Of a DNA stretch of 64,000 nt, positions 19,911-29,112 are shown in pieces. The position numbers and the translations under genes are program-made. Source of the stretch: Actinomycetota bacterium (GTDB taxonomy: Bacteria > Actinomycetota > Acidimicrobiia > Acidimicrobiales > Ilumatobacteraceae); the NCBI GenBank assembly GCA_016870215.1, contig VGCD01000009.1:1-64000 (forward strand), in the 5' to 3' direction. The notes beneath the pieces were generated by a model. The model ran no database searches and was not told the origin of the DNA. It was given only the letters and a program-made list of their open reading frames with translations. Numbering within the stretch: the first letter of the stretch is position 1; every line of letters starts with the position of its first letter.

Positions 19911-19917
19911 TATACTA
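19911..19917. promoter_or_regulatory. Symmetric -10 element TATACTA between divergent starts
   Basis: TATACT on the plus strand (nine bases before ATG 19926 of the methyltransferase) and TAGTAT on the minus strand (nine bases before ATG 19902 of the GT4 gene) overlap by five bases. The start codons are 23 bases apart. AGGA at 19917-19920 may also serve as a Shine-Dalgarno for the plus-strand gene. Confidence 0.55.
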
Positions 19918-19925
19918 GGAAATCA

Positions 19926-20696
19926 ATGAAGCAAACAGGCGAGCGTCCGATCAAGGGCAGCACGCCGGCGGCTTTGGTGGCGCTTCACGATGCCGGATAT
20001 CGAGAAATTGTCGAACGCCTAAACGATGGTGTGATTGTTGACATCGGTTGTGGCGTGGGCGACGAGACAGGTCGACTGACTGGCCCAGGACGTACGGTCG
20101 TCGGAGTCGATTACTCGTGGGAGGCCGCTCACTCAGCGACGTCCCACTCTGTGAAAGCAACGTGTGCCGACGGTTCGGTGCTGCCATTGCGTGGGGGAAG
20201 TGCACAGGTGGTGTGCTCTAGTCACATCATTGAACACTTCGTGGACCCCACCGACCATGTTGTGGAGATGGCTCGAATCACCGCCGCAGAAGGAACCGCT
20301 CTTGTCATCACTCCCAATGCTCCAGCTGACTTTGAGAACCCATTCCACGTGCATCTCTTCACCGCAGACTCACTTCACAAGATGCTCAGTCGTCACTTTG
20401 CCGAAGTTGAGGTGTTTGGTCTTGACGGAGATGCCGAGGTGCGAGCTGACTTTGCCGCACGGCGGCGAACAGGTGCCAAGTTGCTAGCTCTCGACGTCTT
20501 CAACCTGCGCCATCGGCTTCCTCGTGGAATGTTCGTGGCACTGCACTCTTTCGGTCGTCGTCTGGTGTATCCGTTCACTAATCGGCGAGAGCACGGAAAA
20601 CCGCCCATCTCCGCTGATCGGTTTTCGATTGTTCGACACATCGACAATGACACCTTGGTTCTGTTTGCAGTCGCGAGAAAGCCGATTCGTCAATGA
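19926..20696 (+). CDS. Class I SAM-dependent methyltransferase
   Basis: A 256-residue methyltransferase with motif I VDIGCGVGDETGRL, an acidic end of strand 2 (VVGVDYS), and the HIIEHFVDPTDHV motif typical of Methyltransf_11/25 enzymes. The acceptor is unknown. It heads the unit methyltransferase-dprE1-dprE2 with 4-base overlaps, so its acceptor may be a polyprenyl-linked or cell-wall glycan. ATG 19926 is preferred; the in-frame GTG at 19878 lies on the other side of the TATACT box. Confidence 0.85.
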   Translation: MKQTGERPIKGSTPAALVALHDAGYREIVERLNDGVIVDIGCGVGDETGRLTGPGRTVVGVDYSWEAAHSATSHSVKATCADGSVLPLRGGSAQVVCSSHIIEHFVDPTDHVVEMARITAAEGTALVITPNAPADFENPFHVHLFTADSLHKMLSRHFAEVEVFGLDGDAEVRADFAARRRTGAKLLALDVFNLRHRLPRGMFVALHSFGRRLVYPFTNRREHGKPPISADRFSIVRHIDNDTLVLFAVARKPIRQ

Positions 20697-22057
20697 GTCG
20701 TGAACGCATCTCGGGGTGGGGGCGCACAGCTTGGACATCGGCAGACGTGGTTGAGGTGCGTGATGTCGGCACGTTAAAGACGGTTGTTGGCTCACAGCAT
20801 CGACGAGGTGTGATCGCTCGCGGGCTTGGTCGCGCATACGGAGCCGCGGCTCAGAATGCCGGTGGCATCGTTTTGGCTTGCGCTGACGACAGCAGAGTAG
20901 ACAACATCCATCTGGATTCCAGTTCAGGTCATCTCACTGCTCCGGCAGGATTGAGCCTCGACGCTGTCTTACGGTTCAGCGTGCCGCGTGGTTGGTTTAT
21001 TCCTGTGACACCTGGGACTCGATTCGTGACGCTGGGGGGCGCAGTCGCATCAGATGTTCATGGAAAGAATCATCATGTTGACGGCAGTTTTGGTCAGCAC
21101 GTGGAATCCATGAAGATCCTCTTGTCTTCGGGGGAGGAAGTCGTTCTGTCGCCCAGCGTCAAGCCGACGTGGTTCTGGTCGACGGTCGGAGGAATGGGTC
21201 TGACCGGAGTCGTCACTGAGGTGACCGTTCGAATGTTGCCAGTGGAGTCATCACTAGTAATGGTCGAGACAAAGCGTTTGGGCAATCTTGATGACGTCAT
21301 CGCTTCGATGTCAGGCAAGTCAGACGATGAGTTCCGATATTCAGTCGCATGGGTGGACATGCTTGCCTCTGGTCGGTCGCTCGGTCGCGGAGTACTCACC
21401 AGAGGGAACCATGCAACTGCATCAGACGTGGGTGGCTCAGAGCCGTGTCGATATGACCCAAAGGTGAGGCTCGCAGCCCCACCGTGGGTTCCCAATGGGT
21501 TGTTGAATAAGTTCACGGTCCGGGCGTTCAATGAAGTTTGGTATCGAAAGGCGCCGGCCGATGCCCACATCGGGCTAGAGACGATTCCAGCGTTCTTTCA
21601 TCCGCTTGACGGCGTACGTCAGTGGAATGCGCTCTACGGGTCGAATGGCTTTATTCAGTATCAATTCATCGTTCCTCTCGAGAGGGTCGATGTTCTTCGC
21701 ACTGTCATTGGGAAATTCTCTGAGGCTGGGGTTGCTTCATTTCTTGCAGTGTTGAAGCGCATGGGGAAATCAAATTCTGCCCCCATGTCTTTTCCCACTG
21801 AGGGTTGGACTCTGACGCTCGACTTGGCCGCAGGTTCGTCGCGATTACCAGCATTGCTAGAGCACATCGATGAAATGGTGCTCGATGCAGGTGGACGTCA
21901 TTATCTGGCCAAGGATGCACACGTGTCGGCCCTTGCGGTTGAACGCGCATACCCACGGCTCGAAGAGTGGAAGCACATTCGGGACGAAATGGACCCTCGT
22001 CGACTGTGGGTCAGTGATTTGGCACGTCGGCTCAGACTCGTGGAGGAAGCATCATGA
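20693..22057 (+). CDS. dprE1: Decaprenylphosphoryl-beta-D-ribose 2'-oxidase DprE1
   Basis: A 454-residue FAD oxidoreductase that oxidises the ribose 2'-OH of decaprenylphosphoryl ribose, the first half of the epimerisation to DPA. It aligns along its length with mycobacterial DprE1: RGLGRAYGAAAQNAGG, VHGKNHHVDGSFGQHV (flavin-linking His123), NGFIQYQFIVP, YLAKDAHVS (active-site Lys407) and PRRLWVSDLARRL. The GWNICVDF segment that in M. tuberculosis carries Cys387, attacked by benzothiazinones, reads GWTLTLDL here, with Thr375 in place of Cys. It is coupled to dprE2 by ATGA overlap. Confidence 0.93.
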   Translation: MSRERISGWGRTAWTSADVVEVRDVGTLKTVVGSQHRRGVIARGLGRAYGAAAQNAGGIVLACADDSRVDNIHLDSSSGHLTAPAGLSLDAVLRFSVPRGWFIPVTPGTRFVTLGGAVASDVHGKNHHVDGSFGQHVESMKILLSSGEEVVLSPSVKPTWFWSTVGGMGLTGVVTEVTVRMLPVESSLVMVETKRLGNLDDVIASMSGKSDDEFRYSVAWVDMLASGRSLGRGVLTRGNHATASDVGGSEPCRYDPKVRLAAPPWVPNGLLNKFTVRAFNEVWYRKAPADAHIGLETIPAFFHPLDGVRQWNALYGSNGFIQYQFIVPLERVDVLRTVIGKFSEAGVASFLAVLKRMGKSNSAPMSFPTEGWTLTLDLAAGSSRLPALLEHIDEMVLDAGGRHYLAKDAHVSALAVERAYPRLEEWKHIRDEMDPRRLWVSDLARRLRLVEEAS

Positions 22058-22821
22058 AAAATGGCCTTGGAGTTCCGCAGAACATCGTTCTCTTTGGTGG
22101 AACGAGCGACATCGGATGCGAGATTGTTCGACAGCTGATCCAACCTGGTGTGGCGAACATCGTGCTCGTGAGTCGTGACATTGAAGCAGCGGAGACGAGA
22201 TGGAATGGCCTTCTCAACGATGACAACCAAGTGAATGTCCATCATGTGCGCTTCGACGGTGCCGATGCCAACGGCATGGTTGATGTCGTGAACGGAATTG
22301 TCGACGACATAGGCGACCTTGATGTGGTGGTCGTTGCCCACGCCGTATTGGGGTCAGAGTCCGATTTTCTCAAAGACCCTGTGGCAGCCGCATCTGTCGC
22401 GAGTATCAACTATGGCGCCACCATGGTGTTGCTACTCGCCCTTGGTGAGCGAATGAAACAACAGGGATATGGCCGACTCTGCCTTCTCTCGAGTGTGGCT
22501 GGCATGCGTGTTCGCTGGTCCAATGCAGTGTACGGATCATCGAAGGCAGGAATTGACGGATTCGCTCTCGCTCTTGATGGTGAGCTTCGTCAGTACGGGG
22601 CATCGCTCCTCGTCGTGCGACCAGGTTTTGTGAGTACAAAGATGACAGCTGGCATGAAGAAGGCACCGTTGTCGACGACAGCCGATGCAGTCGCAAGCGT
22701 AACTGTGAAGGCAATACGAGGCAATGGGTCTGTTCTGTGGACGCCGGCAGCGTTTCGATTCATTTTCGGTGTATTCCGACTGCTACCAGAGGCCATCTGG
22801 CGGCGCCTACCACTTGGCTAA
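22054..22821 (+). CDS. dprE2: Decaprenylphosphoryl-2-keto-ribose reductase DprE2
   Basis: A 255-residue short-chain dehydrogenase that reduces the 2-keto intermediate to decaprenylphosphoryl arabinose. The NAD(P) loop is LFGGTSDIG, the catalytic Ser is in LCLLSSVAGMR, and the Tyr-Lys pair is YGSSKAG. The C-terminal stretch LWTPAAFRFIFGVFRLLPEAIWRRLPL matches DprE2 proteins rather than generic SDRs. Four-base overlap with dprE1 fits a DprE1-DprE2 complex. Confidence 0.93.
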   Translation: MKNGLGVPQNIVLFGGTSDIGCEIVRQLIQPGVANIVLVSRDIEAAETRWNGLLNDDNQVNVHHVRFDGADANGMVDVVNGIVDDIGDLDVVVVAHAVLGSESDFLKDPVAAASVASINYGATMVLLLALGERMKQQGYGRLCLLSSVAGMRVRWSNAVYGSSKAGIDGFALALDGELRQYGASLLVVRPGFVSTKMTAGMKKAPLSTTADAVASVTVKAIRGNGSVLWTPAAFRFIFGVFRLLPEAIWRRLPLG

Positions 22822-22836
22822 AGATAGCGGTGTCTG

Positions 22837-23586
22837 TCAGGTTTCGCGGCTGATGATCGTGGGTGATGCGCGTCGGCCACGAAGAATGTCGCGTAGTCCC
22901 CACATCGTCACAAGTAGCAGTGCTTCCCGCACGATTCGTCCACTCATTTTCGATGCGCCGACTGTGCGCTCATGAAAGACAATCGGAATCTCAACGATGC
23001 GTGCGCCACCACGAACAAGGCGATACGTGGTCTCTACTTGGAACGTATAGCCGTCTGAAGTTGTGGAGGCGAGATCGAATCTTCTCACCGTCTCTGCTCG
23101 AAACGCTCGAAACCCACTAGTTGCATCATTGATGGCGAGTCCGAGGAGAAATGCCACGTAGCGATTACCCCAGCGGGAGAGAAAGAGGCGATTCTTCGGC
23201 CATCCGCGAATTGCACCACCGGGGACATAACGCGAACCAATCACCAGATCGGCACCCATCGCAGCAGCGCTGACGAGCTGTGGCAGCACCTCTGGCTCAT
23301 GGGACAGGTCGGCATCAATTTCGCAGAGAATGTCGAAGTCGTGTTGAAGGCCCCACTCAAAACCTGTTCGATACGCATTGCCTAATCCGTTTTTGGTTGG
23401 TCGACTCAAGATCTCGATGTTGCCGAGATCTTCGCCCAGGGCGCGTGCCACATCACAAGTTCCATCTGTACTGGCATCATCGACAACCAACACGTTGGCA
23501 TCGGGAAGTGCCCGGCGTAGGCGACGCAACACATTCTCAATGTTTCCTGCCTCCTGATGTGTCGGCAAGATGACGAGAGTTTTCAT
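22837..23586 (-). CDS. ppm1: Polyprenol-phosphate mannose synthase (GT2)
   Basis: A 249-residue GT2 enzyme with VDDASTDGT, the metal-binding CEIDADLSHEPEVLP, GSRYVPGGAIRGWP and the SDGYTFQVETTYRLV region of DPM-type synthases. It transfers mannose from GDP-mannose to polyprenyl phosphate, the donor for extracytoplasmic GT-C mannosyltransferases. There is no acyltransferase (Lnt) fusion as in M. tuberculosis Ppm1. It is the last gene of a seven-gene minus-strand run beginning at the AlkA-like gene. Confidence 0.9.
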   Translation of the reverse strand: MKTLVILPTHQEAGNIENVLRRLRRALPDANVLVVDDASTDGTCDVARALGEDLGNIEILSRPTKNGLGNAYRTGFEWGLQHDFDILCEIDADLSHEPEVLPQLVSAAAMGADLVIGSRYVPGGAIRGWPKNRLFLSRWGNRYVAFLLGLAINDATSGFRAFRAETVRRFDLASTTSDGYTFQVETTYRLVRGGARIVEIPIVFHERTVGASKMSGRIVREALLLVTMWGLRDILRGRRASPTIISRET

Positions 23587-23597
23587 CGTCGTGAAGA

Positions 23598-26500
23598 TTA
23601 CTTCTCGTGGACACAGTCATCGGGGTCACTGTTCATCCAGCCCGCAATTGCGACCAAGCCGACGCTGACCCATGCGAGAGATCCCCACGAGTCGAATCGA
23701 CCTGGCCAATCGAGGGTCACTGGGTATCGATGAACTATTTGAGACACGACAGTCCATGTGATGAGTAACAAGTATGAAACAGCGGCCACTGTCACCAGAA
23801 GTTGGCGCGTCAGGCGTGTGATAAAGACCACCCCAACAATGACCACAGCAAGAACCACAGTGGCTACTGGTGGCGTAGCAACGAGTAACACGACCACAGC
23901 CAACGTCGTGACAACGGCGCGACCGTGGACATTCGCATCTTCCGAGGACCGTACTGAGCCGCGGCGACGGGTGAGAAGCACAAGGGCCAACATTGTCGTC
24001 AATGCACTGACGAGACTCAGCCACATGGCTCTCGAGTACCACCTCTGCGGTGTCCATTCGAATGTGACGACTCCTGCTCCGGGTGCAATGACCCCATGCG
24101 CAATTCCATTTGTGACGAATGAATCTTGAAGTACCTTGGTGCCCTCGGTGCTGGTGAACGTCGCTTTCCAGCCGCGATTGTTGCTGGCGTTCAGACTGAC
24201 AACTGAAGGACCCGCGGAACTCACTTGAGCAACGATACGTGTGCGTTTAGCAGAGAGAATCTCAGCAGTCGCAGGTGTGTCTGGCCCGGCAGATGGACGT
24301 GCGGGGGAGAAAACGATGCGATCCACATTCCAGCCAGTCGTGCGCCCGGAAGTCGACTCAATGAAGGTCCGCCCAGACTTCAGGGTGAGAGAGGCGCAGG
24401 CTTCGAATGCAACGTCCCCGCCCGCCCAGGGTGATGCAGATTCCATGGTTGTTGGGAGCAGACGTATAGCCACAGGATTGTCGTTCAACGTCAAGAGGTC
24501 GGTACGGCACTCACCGTTTTGCAAGACCATGTTGGTGGAGTCGAGAGGTTGAATGTCGTCACCGCGCACCTCGGTGAGTGCGACAGGTAGTTCTCGATCT
24601 TGTCGGGAAAAGTAGTCGGGGTAATGCCGAGGTGTGACCTTCGTGATTGTCAAGCCCCTGAGTGCGCCACTCGAGGTAGGCCGTCGAACAGTCACCGAAT
24701 CACCAGTGGCGGGCACTTCAATGAGTGTCGAGGTGTCATCGTCGAAGGCCAGCTCGATTTGTTCAGGTCGTGAGTGCCACTGATCATCGAGAAATGAAAT
24801 CGTGATCGATTGCGATGCGGCGAGTCCGGCAAAGGTAATCCGTGAGCCGACGGCTTCATCGAGTGGTGTGACCCAGGCCGATAATGCATCACCGTCCAAC
24901 GTATTCATTGCCGAGGTGTACGGGCTGCCCTTCAGTCGACGGTTCGATATTGCGGTAACCGGATGGTTACCTGTGGTCCTGACGAGGGTGGCATCTTCAA
25001 CCGTGCCATTCAGCCGCACAACGCCAGACACCTTGACGTCGGCTTCGCTGGTGCGATCAAGGGCGCGCAGTAGGCGCGCTTCAGGATCGTTGCGATTCGG
25101 CGTTGCCTCGTCGAGGCGCCAGCGTGAGAACACATACGAGGTGTCGGGGACTTCGGTTGCATCTTGGCTCGGCGTTGGCACCAGCACGAACTCTTTGTTG
25201 CGAACGCCTGGGAGAGTGATCTCCGCAATACCGGTACCTGGAAGTCCGTCGTAGATGGCTCGTTCTCCGAAAGTGTCGTCGTCAATGATGATTCGGAGTT
25301 GAGTGAAAGTTGTTGGTGCAAAGGTGACGGTGGTGTCACTCTCGTCATCTGTGACTTCAAAAGGCACTGAACGCTGAATGGCAGAATCTTTTCCGTAGAG
25401 AACAACTCGTCCCTTGGTGATACGCCGCTCGGTATTGCCGACACGTGGCCAAGCAATAGTGACTCGTGGAGCACTGATTGGCCTGCGAAAAGTGGCGTCG
25501 ATGTATTGGCCGATTGAGCGTCCGATGATGCCGGTGCGCCACGAAGTGTCGGGATCACCATCGAAAGCGTTTTCAGGTCGATCCTCAGGTGTCGACACGA
25601 TGGGATGACCGTGGTTAGATGCGGCCACAGTGTTGATGTCCCCGACAAGGAGCGAGACGGACTGAGTGGACGGGTCTGCTCTAACTGAATGGTCATCGAC
25701 AAACGGCATCAATCTGTTGTCGCTCGGGTCGTCTTCATGCTGTTCGTCCGCTCTCTCAGTCCGGCCGAGATTGGAGCCAACCGAGTACCAACGTCGTGAC
25801 TGACGTCTGTTGCTGTCAGTCACGACGACACGGGCTGGCATCCCGAGTGGAGCGCGCGAGAGACGGGCAGTGTCGTCATAAATGAAACTGCCCAGCGACT
25901 GCCTGCCAAGTGCGGTGACCGCATCGATGACTCCGTCACCGCTTCCCACAAGCCGGGTGTATTCGGCCACAGGGGACACAGACACGAGCGGTTGAGGGTC
26001 AGTCTGGAGCACCGCAGTCGCAGGAAACGTTGTCGCGCGTGGGTGTGCGAGAACGGTTGCGTCGGCGATGGTCGTGGCTTCATTAGTTCGGATCGGTGGA
26101 GATTCATGACCGACTTCAAGCCCTGCCATCGAGATCTCGCGCCACAATCGTCCGGGGTTGGGCGTTCGGTATGTGTCGTAACGCACGTCGCCGCGGAACG
26201 TGACTGTGTTGGCGCCAAACAGCGCCGCAACTTCCTTGAGTGCTGATGGCTCAAAGCGACCCTCTTGAAGGCGTGATTCGAAGGCGTTGAGGAGATCTGC
26301 GGTTGCATCACTTCCATACGGAACCAATTCCCGCGCTAGGTACTGAGAATCGATGAGGCCAGGGGTGACTGGGTCAATAGTTCCGCCCCAGGTGTACGTG
26401 GCGAAATCCACCCCGGGAAGTTCGTACGTGCGTGACACAGTTGATGCGGTCTGCGGAGCTGAATCGATTGCTCGGGCAGCATCACTCCAGTACGCCGGAA

Positions 26501-27821
26501 CCACCTCGTCACGAGAGATTGACGGAGTGAGTAACCGACCAGTCATCCACGGATAGTTCTGCGCGACGAGTATGAGCACAAAGAGACTCACGGTTGCTGG
26601 CTTGGCAATGCGAATACGAACGCTGTTGACGAGGGGCACATAGCGATCCCATGCAAAACCCAATGAAATAGCAAGTGCAACAAGTACGACTGGAGTTGCC
26701 CGTGGGCTAGAGCGAAGCGCAAAGCCGGACTCATTGTTGACGACTGATTCAAAAAGACGACCGTAGAGAGACGATGCACCCTGAGGATTCGAGCCGACGG
26801 CAATCGCAAGACCCACTACTAACAGGGCGACACAATGACGTGAATGGCGGTGGCGTGCGAGGCCAACCGCCACGAGAGCCACTCCCGAGATAAGCATTCC
26901 AAGTGCGAGAAGAGGCGTGGTACCGATGAGGCGTGTGCTGGCATCAACCCAGGCGCCGCTGTGGTCGTTTCCATAGAAAAACCAATACCCAAGTCCGCGA
27001 AGAATCTCTTGCGGTGTTGAGGCCTTTGCCACTGTCTCGTACGTCTCGGTGTAACGAAGAATCGGTAAGCCGTAGCGACCCTGCACCACCAGAGCTGTAA
27101 TCCACCACGCACCACAAACCAACGATGTGGCTAACGTGCCGGCGAGAAGAGTTGCGTGTTGCCGAAGGCGAACGGTGCCAGTAGCAATGTCGACCACCAT
27201 CCAAGTGACCACGCCAAGGAACACCATTGCAAGGGCTGTGACGTTCACCGATCCGGCAGTTGCAATAAGTACCCCGAGTGTCAGGCTCCATCTCAGGGTG
27301 TTTCCATTGCGTACTCGAACGACACATAGCAACATCCATGGAAGTAGTGCCCAAGGTGTGAGAAGCCCCGAGAGTCGAGCCAAGTATTGAAGCGAATAGG
27401 GACTGAATGCATATGCGAGGGCCACGACGCATGCGGCCATCTCGGACAAACCAAGGACGCGAGCGAGGCGAAGCATTCCAAACGATGCAAAGAGCGCGAG
27501 TAGAGACCACCACAGGCGTTGGGCAACCCAATCAGGACATCCGAGTTGCTCCATGATCCAGAAGTAGGGACCCATCGGCCAGAGATAGCCAGCCACTTGG
27601 TGGGCAACAGTCCCTGCCCCGACAGTGGGATCCCACAGTGAGGTTGCGCGAGAGAGAAGGCGCCCCGGATCGAGAAACAGGTAACTCTTGGTGTCCGCGC
27701 TGACGCGACCAGGGGAGCTCCAGAGGGGAGGCAGCACGCAAAGAACGGCAATGAAGAAATTGAGACGCCAACGAAGCGACGTGAGAGCCGGCGATCTGAA
27801 CGACTGTTGAGTCTCAACCAT
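23598..27821 (-). CDS. aftD: AftD-like arabinofuranosyltransferase (copy 1)
   Basis: A 1407-residue GT-C membrane enzyme of the DUF3367/AftD type, close in size to mycobacterial AftD (about 1400). The first outer loop carries the conserved VSADTKSYLFLDPGRLL and LWDP motifs, where the catalytic Asp is expected. About ten N-terminal helices are followed by a large extracytoplasmic part with discoidin/F5-8-like carbohydrate-binding segments near residues 745 and 975 (FDGDPDTSWRTG, LDGDALSAWVTP), and four to five C-terminal helices. It should add arabinofuranose from DPA to an arabinan. ATG 27821 overlaps the upstream gene by eight bases. Confidence 0.9.
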   Translation of the reverse strand: MVETQQSFRSPALTSLRWRLNFFIAVLCVLPPLWSSPGRVSADTKSYLFLDPGRLLSRATSLWDPTVGAGTVAHQVAGYLWPMGPYFWIMEQLGCPDWVAQRLWWSLLALFASFGMLRLARVLGLSEMAACVVALAYAFSPYSLQYLARLSGLLTPWALLPWMLLCVVRVRNGNTLRWSLTLGVLIATAGSVNVTALAMVFLGVVTWMVVDIATGTVRLRQHATLLAGTLATSLVCGAWWITALVVQGRYGLPILRYTETYETVAKASTPQEILRGLGYWFFYGNDHSGAWVDASTRLIGTTPLLALGMLISGVALVAVGLARHRHSRHCVALLVVGLAIAVGSNPQGASSLYGRLFESVVNNESGFALRSSPRATPVVLVALAISLGFAWDRYVPLVNSVRIRIAKPATVSLFVLILVAQNYPWMTGRLLTPSISRDEVVPAYWSDAARAIDSAPQTASTVSRTYELPGVDFATYTWGGTIDPVTPGLIDSQYLARELVPYGSDATADLLNAFESRLQEGRFEPSALKEVAALFGANTVTFRGDVRYDTYRTPNPGRLWREISMAGLEVGHESPPIRTNEATTIADATVLAHPRATTFPATAVLQTDPQPLVSVSPVAEYTRLVGSGDGVIDAVTALGRQSLGSFIYDDTARLSRAPLGMPARVVVTDSNRRQSRRWYSVGSNLGRTERADEQHEDDPSDNRLMPFVDDHSVRADPSTQSVSLLVGDINTVAASNHGHPIVSTPEDRPENAFDGDPDTSWRTGIIGRSIGQYIDATFRRPISAPRVTIAWPRVGNTERRITKGRVVLYGKDSAIQRSVPFEVTDDESDTTVTFAPTTFTQLRIIIDDDTFGERAIYDGLPGTGIAEITLPGVRNKEFVLVPTPSQDATEVPDTSYVFSRWRLDEATPNRNDPEARLLRALDRTSEADVKVSGVVRLNGTVEDATLVRTTGNHPVTAISNRRLKGSPYTSAMNTLDGDALSAWVTPLDEAVGSRITFAGLAASQSITISFLDDQWHSRPEQIELAFDDDTSTLIEVPATGDSVTVRRPTSSGALRGLTITKVTPRHYPDYFSRQDRELPVALTEVRGDDIQPLDSTNMVLQNGECRTDLLTLNDNPVAIRLLPTTMESASPWAGGDVAFEACASLTLKSGRTFIESTSGRTTGWNVDRIVFSPARPSAGPDTPATAEILSAKRTRIVAQVSSAGPSVVSLNASNNRGWKATFTSTEGTKVLQDSFVTNGIAHGVIAPGAGVVTFEWTPQRWYSRAMWLSLVSALTTMLALVLLTRRRGSVRSSEDANVHGRAVVTTLAVVVLLVATPPVATVVLAVVIVGVVFITRLTRQLLVTVAAVSYLLLITWTVVSQIVHRYPVTLDWPGRFDSWGSLAWVSVGLVAIAGWMNSDPDDCVHEK

Positions 27822-29112
27822 TGGGAACTGACGTCTTCCATTGGCGCACGACAAATTCAACAGAGGAGGAGATGGCGAGTGCCGCAAGCATGACAAGCAT
27901 GGGGTCCGCGCTGGCCCGATAACGAGTGATGCCCGCCGAAATTGCCACTGCCGTGAGAGCAGTCAAGATAGGTGTCGCACATACGAACGCGACATATCGC
28001 TGCTGTCTAAGGGTCATGATGAAACCAGCCAGAGCAAATGGAATGAGTGCGTAGTAATTCACCCAGCTAAAGACGGCGAGAATTCGGTCCTTGCCCTCGG
28101 GAAAATGATCCAGGCGCATCTGTTGAAGTGGTTTATAGATTCCGAGAACACGTAGTTCTCTGAGTACCGCAATTTGTGCAGCACGACGCTTGTTGTCCTT
28201 GATGAAGTCCACACCGATGCGCCGAATCTCTGCATTGACCACCGACTCATCTGCGTTCGGGAATCGGCCTTCAGCACTGTCAATCGCCTGTTGAGCGCAT
28301 TCAATGTCCCAGTAGGCGACCAACGGACCTTCATACGTACTCGCACAATTGTCTGTGGGTATCACGATGTCTAAGCCGTTTGAAAGGATGACCGTTTCAT
28401 CGAATCGTGAGAGATTGAACAGCACCCACGGGGAGAGAACGGCGAGCATGCATGCGCCAGCCACAAATGACTTGAAAACGGAGCGGTGATGCACAAAAAG
28501 CACCAGTGCAATGCACAAGATTCCACAGAGCAACAGCTCGGCGCGTGCCAATGTGGCACAACCTGCGACAGCCCCGAGTAAAACGACGTTAACCGTGGTT
28601 GCGTGGCGCATGGCCTTCAAAGAGGTGTGAACGGTCAGAACGGCAAAAAGCATTGCAAGGGGTTCGGACCACAGCATCTTGTCCCAACTCCAGAGAAGTG
28701 GGCAGATTACGGCAAGCCATAGGGCAAACTTGCCCACACGTTCGCCAAAAGCAAGACGCGAGAGATGAGCGATGGCGAGCACAAGTGAGACGCCGATGAT
28801 GGCTGTTGCGAGTTGATGAGCGACCATCGATTGCAGGCCAAGTAACGAAAAAACTGTCAGATAGATGATGAACAGCGGCGGGTGGTCGGCGGCCTGAGCG
28901 ATAATTCCAAACTTGTTGAATTTCAGCGGGTTGACGAAACCGACACCTTCAGCCACCAGGTTGGCACTGTGGTGATAGAAGTAGGCGTCACCCCAAATTT
29001 GCAACTTGCCGTCGGCCATTATGCGTATGTCCTTGGTGGCAAACACGAGCCACAATCTCAATACGACGGATAGCACAGTGGCCATCGCCAAGTGCTTTCT
29101 CCAGTTCGTCAT
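27814..29112 (-). CDS. GT-C family glycosyltransferase (ArnT/PMT-like)
   Basis: A 432-residue protein with about ten hydrophobic helices. The first extracytoplasmic loop has GDAYFYHHSANLVAEGVGFVNP, with an acidic residue in the place of GT-C catalytic Asp, and QAADHPPLFIIYL, resembling the PMT/ArnT group. It would use a polyprenyl-phosphate sugar, probably mannose from the linked GT2 synthase or arabinose from DPA. ATG 29112 overlaps the acyltransferase stop (ATGA). The acceptor is unknown. Confidence 0.78.
   Translation of the reverse strand: MTNWRKHLAMATVLSVVLRLWLVFATKDIRIMADGKLQIWGDAYFYHHSANLVAEGVGFVNPLKFNKFGIIAQAADHPPLFIIYLTVFSLLGLQSMVAHQLATAIIGVSLVLAIAHLSRLAFGERVGKFALWLAVICPLLWSWDKMLWSEPLAMLFAVLTVHTSLKAMRHATTVNVVLLGAVAGCATLARAELLLCGILCIALVLFVHHRSVFKSFVAGACMLAVLSPWVLFNLSRFDETVILSNGLDIVIPTDNCASTYEGPLVAYWDIECAQQAIDSAEGRFPNADESVVNAEIRRIGVDFIKDNKRRAAQIAVLRELRVLGIYKPLQQMRLDHFPEGKDRILAVFSWVNYYALIPFALAGFIMTLRQQRYVAFVCATPILTALTAVAISAGITRYRASADPMLVMLAALAISSSVEFVVRQWKTSVPNG

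Noticed and set aside
25010-25702. A 230-codon minus-strand frame
   Set aside because: Lies within the first aftD in another frame of the same strand; Ser/Thr-rich shifted-frame composition.
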